Below are positions 14,591 through 22,073 of a stretch of DNA of 37,933 nucleotides, one piece after another. The stretch spans positions 1 through 37,933 of the forward strand of contig WRJE01000014.1 of assembly GCA_009782385.1 (NCBI GenBank), read 5' to 3'. The notes beneath the pieces were generated by a model. That model ran no database searches. It saw nothing but the letters and a program-made list of their open reading frames with translations, and was not told where the DNA came from. Source of the DNA: Oscillospiraceae bacterium. GTDB lineage: Bacteria > Bacillota > Clostridia > Oscillospirales > UBA929. The position numbers and the translations under genes were made by a program. The first letter of the stretch is position 1; each line of letters opens with the position of its first letter.

Positions 14591-15856
14591 CTACCCCGCA
14601 CTCACCCTCGTCCCGCCAACACTCCGTATTTTCAACCCTCGGCACGTCCCGTCCCCGAAAACTTTTTCAATCTCGGCGCGGTATTCGTCCAAAATCCCGT
14701 TCGGCACATACGCCTGTACCGTACCCGCAAAGCCGCCGCCATGCACGCGCCACGCCCCGCCGCGTCCGGACAGAACCCTCTCGCTCAACGCGAGCGCAAC
14801 AGCCAATCCCTGTTCCCTCTCACCTGCGTAAATATTTTGCAGGCACATGAACGAACTGCGCCCCGACTCGATAACAAGCCTTAAATATTCCTCGAAGCTG
14901 CCGCCCGACAGGGCGGCGGCTTGCTTTTCGACCCTCTCATTATCGGCGAAAAAGTGCATTGCGCGAAGTACGGCGCGGTCTCCCGCAGCAGCCCTAATTT
15001 CCGCGATTTTATCGCGGAACGCGCGTTCATCGACATCCCTTAGGTATTGTTTGCCGAAAAACTCCGCCACAGCCCGCATTTCCAACGGAATCGCGGCGTA
15101 GTCCGCCGTGAGGTCGGCGTGACTGCCCTTTGTGTCCACAACACATAGCGTGTATCCGCTCGATGAAAAGTCAAAGTCAATGGGCGTAACCGTTGTGTCC
15201 AAGAAGTCAATGCAAATAAAACCGCCCACAGACGACGCCATTTGATCCATCAGCCCTGACGGCTTGCCGAAGAACTCGTTTTCGGCGTACTTTCCCGCAA
15301 TCGCTATTTCCTTCGGAGATACCTTGCCGCCGTTATACAGATAATTCAGAATATTTCCGACCGCGACCTCAAACGCCGCCGATGAAGACAACCCAGACCC
15401 CTTGAGTATGTCCGAGGTCGTGTAGGCATCGAAACCGCCTATGATATATCCGTTATTATTGAACCACGCGGTAACGCCGCGTATCAACGCGCCGCCGTGA
15501 TTTTTCTCTTCATCGCGCGGAATCAAATCGGAGAGTTCTATTACATCCGGTTTATGTCCCTTGGATTCAAGGGTTATCACATTTCCGTTATTTGGAGAAG
15601 CGACACAGATGACATCGGAATCCACCGCCGCCGCAAGCACCCTGCCGTGCTGATGGTCGGTGTGGTTGCCGCCCAACTCAGTGCGTCCCGGCGCGGATAT
15701 GAGAACCGCCATGCGTTCACCCCAACGATTCTCAAACGCTGAAATCGCGTCTATGTAACGCTCGCGTGCGGCTGTTACATCGGGGTATAACTTTGTAAAG
15801 GTTCTGTCAAACTCCCCCTTTTGAATCTGTTCGCGCAGTTCGCGTGTGGTCGTCAT
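14591..15856 (-). CDS. galK: Galactokinase
   Basis: 421 residues. GHMP kinase landmarks: the galactokinase signature APGRTELGGNHTDHQHG (about residues 55-71), the phosphate-binding LKGSGLSSSAAFEVAVGN and the C-terminal WRVHGGGFAGTVQAYVP. The protein phosphorylates galactose to galactose-1-phosphate in the cytoplasm (Leloir pathway). It is longer than the E. coli enzyme (382), mostly through an N-terminal extension, as in some Clostridia. ATG overlaps the coaX stop as ATGA, so the two are co-translated. No galT or galE lies nearby. Confidence 0.92.
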   Translation of the reverse strand: MTTTRELREQIQKGEFDRTFTKLYPDVTAARERYIDAISAFENRWGERMAVLISAPGRTELGGNHTDHQHGRVLAAAVDSDVICVASPNNGNVITLESKGHKPDVIELSDLIPRDEEKNHGGALIRGVTAWFNNNGYIIGGFDAYTTSDILKGSGLSSSAAFEVAVGNILNYLYNGGKVSPKEIAIAGKYAENEFFGKPSGLMDQMASSVGGFICIDFLDTTVTPIDFDFSSSGYTLCVVDTKGSHADLTADYAAIPLEMRAVAEFFGKQYLRDVDERAFRDKIAEIRAAAGDRAVLRAMHFFADNERVEKQAAALSGGSFEEYLRLVIESGRSSFMCLQNIYAGEREQGLAVALALSERVLSGRGGAWRVHGGGFAGTVQAYVPNGILDEYRAEIEKVFGDGTCRGLKIRSVGGTRVSAG

Positions 15857-16623
15857 AATGAACCACCCTTTCTATAGCACTCCCAAAGCCCGGTCAATGT
15901 CAGGTTCGGATCGACTTGCCGTATTTCATCGGTATGTTCGGATATAAGCCGCGCAAGCCCTCCTGTGGCGATTGTCCGTATGTCGTCTGCTCCCATTTCA
16001 CGCTTGAAAAGCCTTATTATATACTCCGTGCTGCCGACAAAACCGTAAACCGCGCCCGCCTGCATCTGTCCAACGGTGTCAGTACCGATTGCGCGGGGAG
16101 GTTTTTTCAGCTCTATTCGCGGAAGTTTAGCGGCTTTCACAAATAACGCCTCCATAGACAGCATCACCCCGGGGCAGATAACGCCTCCGACATATTCTCC
16201 GGCAGTGTTTAGCGCGTCAATCTTAGTCGCCGTGCCGAAGTCCACAACGATACATTGGTTTCCGTATTTCTCTCTCGCGCCGACAAGCGTTACCGCTCTG
16301 TCAACACCGAGCGGCTCAGAGCATAGATTAACAAGGGGAATATCCAGTGTCTCCCCCGCTATAAGCGGCACAAGTCCGAGATATTTGTCGGCGGCGTGGC
16401 GCAATGTGTACATCATCTGCGGCACAACGGAGCAGACCGCGACATCCTTGATTATCTTCAAGTCAAATCCGAAATGAGTGCAAAATTGTGAAATTGTCAG
16501 CCCTATTTCATCCGCCGTGCGGGCAATCTCTGTTGAGAGCCTGAACTTGGCTTTTATTTTTCCGTCTTCATCAAATAATCCGAACACCATATTGGTATTC
16601 CCAACGTCTATTGTTAATAACAT
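15853..16623 (-). CDS. coaX: Type III pantothenate kinase
   Basis: 256 residues. ASKHA-fold motifs: LLTIDVGNTNMVFGLF at the N-terminus, VDFGTATKIDAL (about 125-136), GGVICPGVMLSMEALF, KPPRAIGTDTVGQMQAGAVYGF and ATGGLARLI. The enzyme phosphorylates pantothenate, the first step to coenzyme A, needs a monovalent cation and is not inhibited by CoA. It is first in the coaX-galK pair. The ribosome site (AAAGGA) is rather far from ATG 16623, and I did not find a convincing promoter in the upstream gap. Confidence 0.95.
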   Translation of the reverse strand: MLLTIDVGNTNMVFGLFDEDGKIKAKFRLSTEIARTADEIGLTISQFCTHFGFDLKIIKDVAVCSVVPQMMYTLRHAADKYLGLVPLIAGETLDIPLVNLCSEPLGVDRAVTLVGAREKYGNQCIVVDFGTATKIDALNTAGEYVGGVICPGVMLSMEALFVKAAKLPRIELKKPPRAIGTDTVGQMQAGAVYGFVGSTEYIIRLFKREMGADDIRTIATGGLARLISEHTDEIRQVDPNLTLTGLWECYRKGGSL

Positions 16624-16674
16624 TATAAAAACGGTATCCTTTCAATTTATTGAAATATCGCATAAGCACCCTAT

Positions 16675-16722
16675 GTAGGGGCGACCTTTGGTCGCCCACG
16701 GGCGGCTAATAGCCGCCCCTAC
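16675..16722. repeat. GTAGGGGCG palindromic repeat
   Basis: Cleanest copy of the family: GTAGGGGCG at one end and CGCCCCTAC at the other, with two internal hairpins, GGGCGACC-ttt-GGTCGCCC and GGGCGGCT-aat-AGCCGCCC. It lies in the divergent gap between coaX and the gene at 16786. Confidence 0.9.
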
Positions 16723-16738
16723 AGGGATGAAATATTCG

Positions 16739-16768
16739 TTCACAAACCCTGATGTTCTTTCATATAAT
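16739..16768 (+). promoter_or_regulatory. Promoter of the 16786-18108 gene cluster
   Basis: TTCACA (16739-16744), 18 bases, TATAAT (16763-16768), ending 17 bases before the TTG start. The -10 is consensus, the -35 weaker. Confidence 0.55.
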
Positions 16769-16785
16769 ATCACGAGGTGATACAG

Positions 16786-17064
16786 TTGAGCAATAATAAT
16801 TTGGAATCATTGGCGAAAAATTTGTTGGAAAAAGGAAAGAGCAGTATCCCCGGGCTTGATAAATACATGGGTATTTTGGAGAGTGCCGAGGGTAAACGGC
16901 TTTTAGGTCAATTATCCGCAAGCGGCGGCGAATCCTTGACAGACGCGGCAAAAAAAGCGGCTGACGGCGATTCGGAAGCGACAAAGAAACTCATCCAAAC
17001 CATAATGACAAGCAAAGAGGGCAGGGATTTAGCGCGGCAGATTATGGATATGGGAAAGGGATAA
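16786..17064 (+). CDS. Hypothetical protein, first gene of an unrecognised cluster
   Basis: TTG 16786 follows GAGGTGATACAG; the in-frame GTG at 16777 lies inside that ribosome site. The 92 residues are hydrophilic and helical: LESLAKNLLEKGKSSIPGLD, then a Ser/Gly patch (LSASGGESL), AAKKAADGDSEATKKLIQTI and REG-like SKEGRDLARQIMDMGKG. No signal or membrane segment. I do not recognise a characterised family. With the two genes downstream on the same strand (17169 and 17593) it forms a compact group; residues such as SSLLGGILG and LSSPEAMDKV in the second product suggest related small helical proteins. Confidence 0.7.
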   Translation: MSNNNLESLAKNLLEKGKSSIPGLDKYMGILESAEGKRLLGQLSASGGESLTDAAKKAADGDSEATKKLIQTIMTSKEGRDLARQIMDMGKG

Positions 17065-17079
17065 AAGTGTTAAGTGTTG

Positions 17080-17140
17080 AGTGTTAAGTGCTAAGTGAAA
17101 AACTTATAACCTAATAACTTAACACTTAGCACTTAACACT
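17080..17140. repeat. Long inverted repeat built from TTAAGTGCTAAGTG-like units
   Basis: Perfect 17-bp arms AGTGTTAAGTGCTAAGT (17080-17096) and ACTTAGCACTTAACACT (17124-17140), extendable outward with G-T pairs, around an AT-rich loop. Each arm is itself made of short repeats of (T)TAAGTG. It sits between two genes of the cluster and could attenuate or protect the transcript. Confidence 0.85.
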
Positions 17141-17168
17141 TAGCACTGATTAAAAGGGGGGCGATGTT

Positions 17169-17588
17169 TTGGATAATTTTGAAGAAAAATTGAATGCTGT
17201 TTTGTCATCGCCCGAGGCTATGGACAAGGTAATGAGTATGGCGCGGTCAATGGGCAATAATTCGGGAAGCTCCGGCAGTGCGCCGGACACACCGCTGCCC
17301 GCGGCCGGCGACACGCCCGACCTGTCGTCTCTGTTAGGCGCGTTCGGCGATGGCGGCATAGACCCGAAACTCCTCTCCGGCGCAATGCGGCTTTTCGGAG
17401 CTTATAACAAGGGCGGCGACCCGCAGAAAACCGCGCTGATACAGGCCGTAAAGCCATACTTGCGTCCCTCGCGGCGCGATCGTGTCGATAAAGCCATGCA
17501 GACGCTGAAGCTCGCCAGTGTGGCAAAAGAGGCATTGGGAGAAGATATATTCAGCAGCCTGTTGGGCGGCATTCTTGGAAGGAAGTAA
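17169..17588 (+). CDS. Hypothetical protein, second gene of the cluster
   Basis: TTG 17169 lies 8 bases after GGGGGG. The 139 residues begin NFEEKLNAVLSSPEAMDKVMS, pass through a Ser/Gly/Pro-rich linker (about 32-58), then ALIQAVKPYLRPSRRDRVDKA and a C-terminal LKLASVAKEALGEDIFSS with a Gly-Leu tail LLGGILGRK. The PEAM-KVMS start and KPYLRPSRRDRVDKAMQ segment recur in uncharacterised proteins of spore-forming Clostridia, to my recollection, but I cannot name a domain. Only 4 bases separate its stop from the next start, so they are made together. Confidence 0.75.
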   Translation: MDNFEEKLNAVLSSPEAMDKVMSMARSMGNNSGSSGSAPDTPLPAAGDTPDLSSLLGAFGDGGIDPKLLSGAMRLFGAYNKGGDPQKTALIQAVKPYLRPSRRDRVDKAMQTLKLASVAKEALGEDIFSSLLGGILGRK

Positions 17589-17592
17589 CGGT

Positions 17593-18108
17593 ATGTACAG
17601 TAGATATTATCAAAACAACGGCTTCTTCGAGCCGCAGTACGAACAGCCTTTCACATACGCGCATGAGCGCAAGGAACACGAGGAGAAAGCGGAAAAGTCC
17701 GAGCCTCCTGTCTCTGAAAACGCCTCCCGTCATGACGCAAACCGCGCCGCTGAAAAAGAGAAAGCCTCACGCGATGAACAGGAACGCCGCGAACGGTATG
17801 AAAAAGAGCGGCGTGAGCGGCGCGAAAAACGTGAGCGTGAAGCCGAACGCCGCAGACGCGAGGAACGGGATCGAGAACGTGAGCGCGAACGGGAACGCGA
17901 GCGTGACAGACGCGGACGCAATCGCGGGCGCGGCCGTAATAGGGGGCGCGGTTTGTTCCAGAAGGACGGCGGCTTGCTCGGCGGCATTTTTGACGACCTC
18001 GACCTTGACACGGGCGACATTATACTGATAGCTCTGCTGTTTTATCTGTATCAGGAGAGCGGCGACACGGATTTGCTGATACTGCTTGCCGCCATATTCT
18101 TCTTCTAA
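17593..18108 (+). CDS. Arg/Glu-rich protein with hydrophobic C-terminus
   Basis: ATG 17593 follows GGAAGGAAG; upstream codons overlap the previous gene. The 171 residues have three parts: an aromatic N-terminus (MYSRYYQNNGFFEPQYEQPF), a long charged stretch of RER, EKER and DRER repeats ending in GRNRGRGRNRGRG (about 30-118), and a hydrophobic tail with alternating acidic clusters (DLDTGDIILIALLFYLYQ, then SGDTDLLILLAAIFFF). The charged part may be a single helix or coiled coil with nucleic-acid or surface-binding capacity. The acidic-hydrophobic tail recurs in small Firmicutes proteins of unknown role. Its stop overlaps the convergent gene by 4 bases. Confidence 0.8.
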   Translation: MYSRYYQNNGFFEPQYEQPFTYAHERKEHEEKAEKSEPPVSENASRHDANRAAEKEKASRDEQERRERYEKERRERREKREREAERRRREERDRERERERERERDRRGRNRGRGRNRGRGLFQKDGGLLGGIFDDLDLDTGDIILIALLFYLYQESGDTDLLILLAAIFFF

Positions 18109-18857
18109 CTCAGTTCCCATACATACGCCCCTGACGGCAGTATAAAAACACTGTCATCGGGGCGTTCTATGCTTAATTCCAATAACTCGAACTTCCACGC
18201 AAGCTCGCCGCCTTGATGAGCCACGGCTTTAATCAGAAGCCCATGCTCAAGCCCGACAAAGTAGTCTATTCTTAAATAGCCCGCCATCGCGCTGATATGA
18301 GCGCACGGAATATCGTTGTCGAGCAGATACTCCGCGCTTATTATATTTTCCGATTCCAAAATGTCCTCATGCGTTGGCATACGGCTTGCCGCGTCCGGTG
18401 AAAACTCCCCCCGCGCCATGCCCTGCGCCTGACCGTCTAAAAACAGGTAAACCGTTGACGGCGCGAAAATCATTTCATCACGAAGCCTGCCGTTCTCATA
18501 ACGCTCAATTTTTTGATAGCCGCCCAAAACATACAGTCTGTGTTCCCATTCCCGCTCCGCGCCATCGCCGTACAGCACGGTTCTCCCTAAACTGATATAC
18601 TCACTCGGGCGCGGCATTGCGGCAATCAGCGTTGCCGCGTTATCGCGCGTGATTTCAACTAACTCCGGCGCAAGACCGGGCGGCGCGATGTCCTGAACCT
18701 GAGAGCCGATTTCCGACAGTTCATCAGGTTCGGGCGGCAGCTCAAAACCCTTGTTTGACGATTCGAGGCTTAACATAAAAAAAAGCGCGGCAAACACCAA
18801 CACAGCGGCAATTATTGCCGAAATAGCTGCCAATGACGTGTTTTGCCACAGTTTCAT
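18105..18857 (-). CDS. Membrane-anchored hypothetical protein
   Basis: 250 residues with one N-terminal membrane segment (LAAISAIIAAVLVFAALFFML, in two overlapping parts about residues 9-29) and an outward domain. That domain resembles outer-surface LolA/RseB-like beta folds in outline: SLGRTVLYGDGAEREWEHRLYV (two parts), GGYQKIERYENG, STVYLFLDGQAQGMARG, LRIDYFVGLEHGLLIKA. This fits a lipid- or peptide-sensing domain but the match is by pattern only. ATG overlaps the wecB stop (ATGA), so it is the last gene of the aminotransferase-trpS-tagO-wecB operon. Possible role in envelope polymer handling; function unknown. Confidence 0.7.
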   Translation of the reverse strand: MKLWQNTSLAAISAIIAAVLVFAALFFMLSLESSNKGFELPPEPDELSEIGSQVQDIAPPGLAPELVEITRDNAATLIAAMPRPSEYISLGRTVLYGDGAEREWEHRLYVLGGYQKIERYENGRLRDEMIFAPSTVYLFLDGQAQGMARGEFSPDAASRMPTHEDILESENIISAEYLLDNDIPCAHISAMAGYLRIDYFVGLEHGLLIKAVAHQGGELAWKFELLELSIERPDDSVFILPSGAYVWELS

Positions 18858-19966
18858 TTCAAATTCCTTATTATTTCCACGATTCTCTCGCTTGCCTTGC
18901 CGTCACCGTATGGGTTGACGGCCTTCGCCATCTTCTCGTACTCACTCTTGTCGTTAAGTAGCAGTTTTGCCTCTCTCACTATCGTCTCGCGCTCAACGCC
19001 GACAAGTTTAACCGTTCCCGCTTCAACGGCTTCGGGGCGTTCCGTCTCGCGCCGCAGGACAAGCACGGGCTTGCCAAGCGCGGGTGCTTCTTCCTGCAAT
19101 CCTCCCGAATCTGTCAGCACGAGCGTTGAACGCGCCATAAGGTTGTGCATATCCCATACATTTATCGGCTCGATAAGACGCGCACGCGGTATATCCGCAA
19201 GCGCGGCGTTCGCCGCGTCACGCACAATCGGGCTTAAATGCACGGGGAGAACAAGCTCGGTGTCGGGGCAGTCTGTCAGTATATCGGCGAAAGCGCGGAA
19301 AATACCCTCAAGGTCATTGTAATTCTCGCGCCGATGCACCGTTGCGAGTATCAGCCGTTTTGTGTTCGCCGTCTGCGGGCGACCAATGATCGCCCCTACA
19401 GCGGATTCAAACTCGTAATTATTACTGACTGTAATATTCAGCGCGTCTATTACAGTATTACCCGTAATATACACGCCGTCTGTTATGCCTTCGCGCCGCA
19501 GATTCTCCGCGTTGAGACTTGTGGGGCAGAAGTGCAGAGACGCTACACGCGAGGTCATGCGGCGGTTCATTTCTTCGGGGAACGGCGAATAGCGGTCGTC
19601 TGTCCTAAGTCCCGCCTCTACGTGTCCGACCGGGATTTTCGCGTAGAACGCCGCAAGCGCGGCGGCAAAAGAAGTCGATGTATCGCCGTGAACAAGCACC
19701 AAATCGGGCTTCAGCTCGTCAAGCGCACCCACCATACCGACTAACGTGCGGCTTGTGATGTCGGCAAGTGTCTGGCGTTCTGTCATAATATTCAAGTCTA
19801 TGTCCGGCTTTATGTTGAATTTTTCAAGCACCGCGTCAAGCATTTCCCTGTGCTGTCCGGTAACACAGCACAGCGCGTCAATTTCCGGACACTCCTTTAG
19901 CTTTCGCAGCAAGGGTGACATCTTGACGGCGCACGGGCGCGTTCCGAAAACCGTGAGAACTCTCAT
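18854..19966 (-). CDS. wecB: UDP-N-acetylglucosamine 2-epimerase (non-hydrolysing)
   Basis: 370 residues. Family motifs: VFGTRPCAVKMSPLL at the start, VTGQHREMLD, VLVHGDTSTSFAAALAAFY, GHVEAGLRTDDRYSPFPEEMNRR, ATVHRRENYND and LTDSGGLQEEAPALGKPVLV with RRETERPEAVEAGT. It interconverts UDP-GlcNAc and UDP-ManNAc for teichoic-acid-type or capsule polymers. The usual FGTRPE reads FGTRPC here, an odd change at a conserved Glu. Residues 190-198 (VGAIIGRPQ) are encoded by a GTAGGGGCG palindromic repeat inserted in frame in the linker before the second domain. It overlaps tagO and the next gene by 4 bases each. Confidence 0.93.
   Translation of the reverse strand: MRVLTVFGTRPCAVKMSPLLRKLKECPEIDALCCVTGQHREMLDAVLEKFNIKPDIDLNIMTERQTLADITSRTLVGMVGALDELKPDLVLVHGDTSTSFAAALAAFYAKIPVGHVEAGLRTDDRYSPFPEEMNRRMTSRVASLHFCPTSLNAENLRREGITDGVYITGNTVIDALNITVSNNYEFESAVGAIIGRPQTANTKRLILATVHRRENYNDLEGIFRAFADILTDCPDTELVLPVHLSPIVRDAANAALADIPRARLIEPINVWDMHNLMARSTLVLTDSGGLQEEAPALGKPVLVLRRETERPEAVEAGTVKLVGVERETIVREAKLLLNDKSEYEKMAKAVNPYGDGKASERIVEIIRNLK
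19377..19399 (-). repeat. GTAGGGGCG palindromic repeat inside the wecB coding region
   Basis: On the wecB sense strand GTAGGGGCGATC-ATT-GGTCGCCC reads as Val-Gly-Ala-Ile-Ile-Gly-Arg-Pro. It matches the intergenic family members at 16675 and 28687 and keeps the reading frame open. Confidence 0.8.
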
Positions 19967-21090
19967 TCCTCACCGTCCTCAGAGTCGGCGGAACCGTTTT
20001 TGCGACCGATTACGACAAGCGCGATACCGAGCGAAGCGGCGAACAGTATCGATGCCATAAGTATCATAGCCTTAATCTCACCCGCCGTGGTCAGCACCAC
20101 GGCCGTTATTCCCAGCACGGCGGACATTACGTACAGAATCGCTACCGACTGCTTCTGCGTAAACCCCATGTCGATAAGCCTGTGATGTACATGGCTTCTG
20201 TCCGGGCTCATGGGATTCTTGCCCTTTGATATACGGCGCAGAATAGCGGCTATCGTGTCAAATATCGGCAGTCCGAGCAGCAGGAACGGCACGGCGAACG
20301 ATATGATGGCATAGAGCTTGAATAACCCCAGAATGGATGACGTGGCGAGGATAAACCCCAAGAATGTCGCGCCCGTGTCGCCCATAAACATCTTTGCGGG
20401 GTTGAGGTTAAACGGCATGAACCCCATACAGCCGCCCGCAAGCGCGGCCATCAGCAGCGCGACATGGGGAAGCGGCAGTACAACCGCGATTAACAGCATT
20501 GAAATGGAAGCGATTGACGACACGCCGACCGCAAGCCCGTCCAACCCGTCAATAAGGTTAACGGAATTTGTTATTATAATAATCCATACGACCGTCAGCG
20601 GATACGCCCAAATACCCAAGTTGAGATACGGGCCGCCGATGCCGAAGATATAAAGCGGATTCGAGAACACATGAACTACCACGTCACAGAACACGGGTAT
20701 CAGCGCGGCGGCAATCTGTACAATGAGTTTTATCCACGCTTTAAGGCGGTATATATCGTCAAGTACGCCCAAAACGATGATGATTACAGCTCCGATAAGT
20801 ATCCCCGCGATTTGCGCGCTTATGTCGGTAAAGATGAATACCGCGAGTATAAATCCCGCGAAAATTGACAGACCCCCAAGACGGGTTACCGGTTTCTTGT
20901 GCATTCTGCGCCCGTCCTTGGGAACATCCACCGCGCCGACAATTTTGGCGAATTTCATTACAAACGGCGATGCTAAGTACGACACCGCGCACGCAACGGC
21001 GAACGCCAGAACGATATAAATTATCATTCTCGTGTCGCTAATCGTGTTGTCCGCGTTTTCAAGCGCGGCAACGGCAAACAGATTCAGCAT
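19963..21090 (-). CDS. Polyprenyl-phosphate GlcNAc-1-phosphate transferase (TagO/WecA family)
   Basis: 375 residues with about ten membrane segments. Signatures: DGRRMHKKPVTRLGGLSIF, NLIDGLDGLAVGVSSI with the catalytic Asp pair, NLNPAKMFMGDTGATFLGF and PDRSHVHHRLIDMGFTQKQS. The enzyme links GlcNAc-1-phosphate to undecaprenyl phosphate on the inner face of the membrane, starting wall teichoic acid or another surface polymer. Followed directly by wecB (ATGA overlap), which makes the UDP-ManNAc commonly added next, so the pair forms a coherent step. The start overlaps trpS by 7 bases. The C-terminus is a short acidic tail (DSEDGEE). Confidence 0.92.
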   Translation of the reverse strand: MLNLFAVAALENADNTISDTRMIIYIVLAFAVACAVSYLASPFVMKFAKIVGAVDVPKDGRRMHKKPVTRLGGLSIFAGFILAVFIFTDISAQIAGILIGAVIIIVLGVLDDIYRLKAWIKLIVQIAAALIPVFCDVVVHVFSNPLYIFGIGGPYLNLGIWAYPLTVVWIIIITNSVNLIDGLDGLAVGVSSIASISMLLIAVVLPLPHVALLMAALAGGCMGFMPFNLNPAKMFMGDTGATFLGFILATSSILGLFKLYAIISFAVPFLLLGLPIFDTIAAILRRISKGKNPMSPDRSHVHHRLIDMGFTQKQSVAILYVMSAVLGITAVVLTTAGEIKAMILMASILFAASLGIALVVIGRKNGSADSEDGEE

Positions 21091-22073
21091 TTATAAAACC
21101 CCATCGCGTTACGAACGCGCTCCAAAGTCTTGACGGCTATCGCGTTCGCGCGTTCCGCGCCGTCGCGCATATACGCGTCAAGCCGGGCGGTGTCGTCAAG
21201 ATAACCCCTTATTTTCAGCCTGACGGGTTCAAGGCAGTCCGCGACTGCCTCGGCAACGGCGGGCTTGAAAATCCCGTAACCCTTTCCGTCAAACTCTTTT
21301 TCGATTTCGTCAAATGTTTTACCAGTCGCTACACTGTAAATCGTCATAAGGTTTGCCACTCCCGGCTTGTTCTCCGGGTCAAAGCGCACCCCGCCGTCTG
21401 AGTCTGTGACCGCGCGTTTGATTTTCTTGATTATCGTGTCTCTCTCGTCCATGATAAATATGGTTGCGTTGTCGTTATCATCGGTTTTGCTCATCTTCTT
21501 TTCCGGCTCGAGAAGGTTCATAACCCGCGCCCCTGTTTTGGCAATCTGCGGTTCGGGTACGGTGAATACATCGCCGAATTTGCCGTTAAAGCGCAGGCAA
21601 ATATCCCGCGCAATCTCCACGTGCTGTTTCTGGTCTTCTCCGACAGGTACGATTTTCGCGTCATAGAGCAGAATATCCGCCGCCATCAGCACGGGATATG
21701 TGAACAACCCCGCGTTTATATTGTTCGCGTTGTTCTTTGACTTGTCCTTGAACTGTGTCATACGCGACAGTTCCCCGAACATCGTATGGCATGACAGCAG
21801 CCACGACAGCTCGCTGTGTGCCGGAACATGGCTCTGGAGGAACAGTATATTCTTTTCGGGGTCAAGCCCCAACGCCAGATATGTCGCGTACAGTTCCCGC
21901 GTATCTTGCCGCAATACTTGCGGCTCAAGAGTTACGGTGACGGCGTGGAGGTCTACCACACAGTATATACAGTCGTACTGTTCCGCCAGCGCGGGCCACT
22001 TGCCCGCCGTGGAATAATGCCCGAACGTCAGATGTCCCGTTGGCTTTATGCCGCTGAATACACGTTGTTTCAT
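21084..22073 (-). CDS. trpS: Tryptophanyl-tRNA synthetase
   Basis: 329 residues, the normal length. Class I motifs: the HIGH-type segment GIKPTGHLTFGHYSTAGKW at the start and EKKMSKTDDN, the KMSKS loop, at about 202. Other family features include DLHAVTVTLEP, LSWLLSCHTMFGELSRM and YPVLMAADILLYDA. It charges tRNA-Trp. It is unusual among aminoacyl-tRNA synthetases here in being inside an operon with an aminotransferase and surface-polymer genes; the start overlaps the aminotransferase stop as ATGA. I saw no T-box-like leader before it, as expected for an internal gene. Confidence 0.96.
   Translation of the reverse strand: MKQRVFSGIKPTGHLTFGHYSTAGKWPALAEQYDCIYCVVDLHAVTVTLEPQVLRQDTRELYATYLALGLDPEKNILFLQSHVPAHSELSWLLSCHTMFGELSRMTQFKDKSKNNANNINAGLFTYPVLMAADILLYDAKIVPVGEDQKQHVEIARDICLRFNGKFGDVFTVPEPQIAKTGARVMNLLEPEKKMSKTDDNDNATIFIMDERDTIIKKIKRAVTDSDGGVRFDPENKPGVANLMTIYSVATGKTFDEIEKEFDGKGYGIFKPAVAEAVADCLEPVRLKIRGYLDDTARLDAYMRDGAERANAIAVKTLERVRNAMGFYKC

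Noticed and set aside
17080-17140. The long inverted repeat as an insertion sequence end
   Set aside because: No transposase frame is nearby, the arms are internal repeats of a short unit and no target duplication is visible.
17663-18028. Alternative frames in the Arg/Glu-rich region, including long Ser/Arg-rich reading on the minus strand
   Set aside because: The repetitive codons keep several frames open; only the 17593 frame has a ribosome site, ordered domains and a sensible C-terminus.
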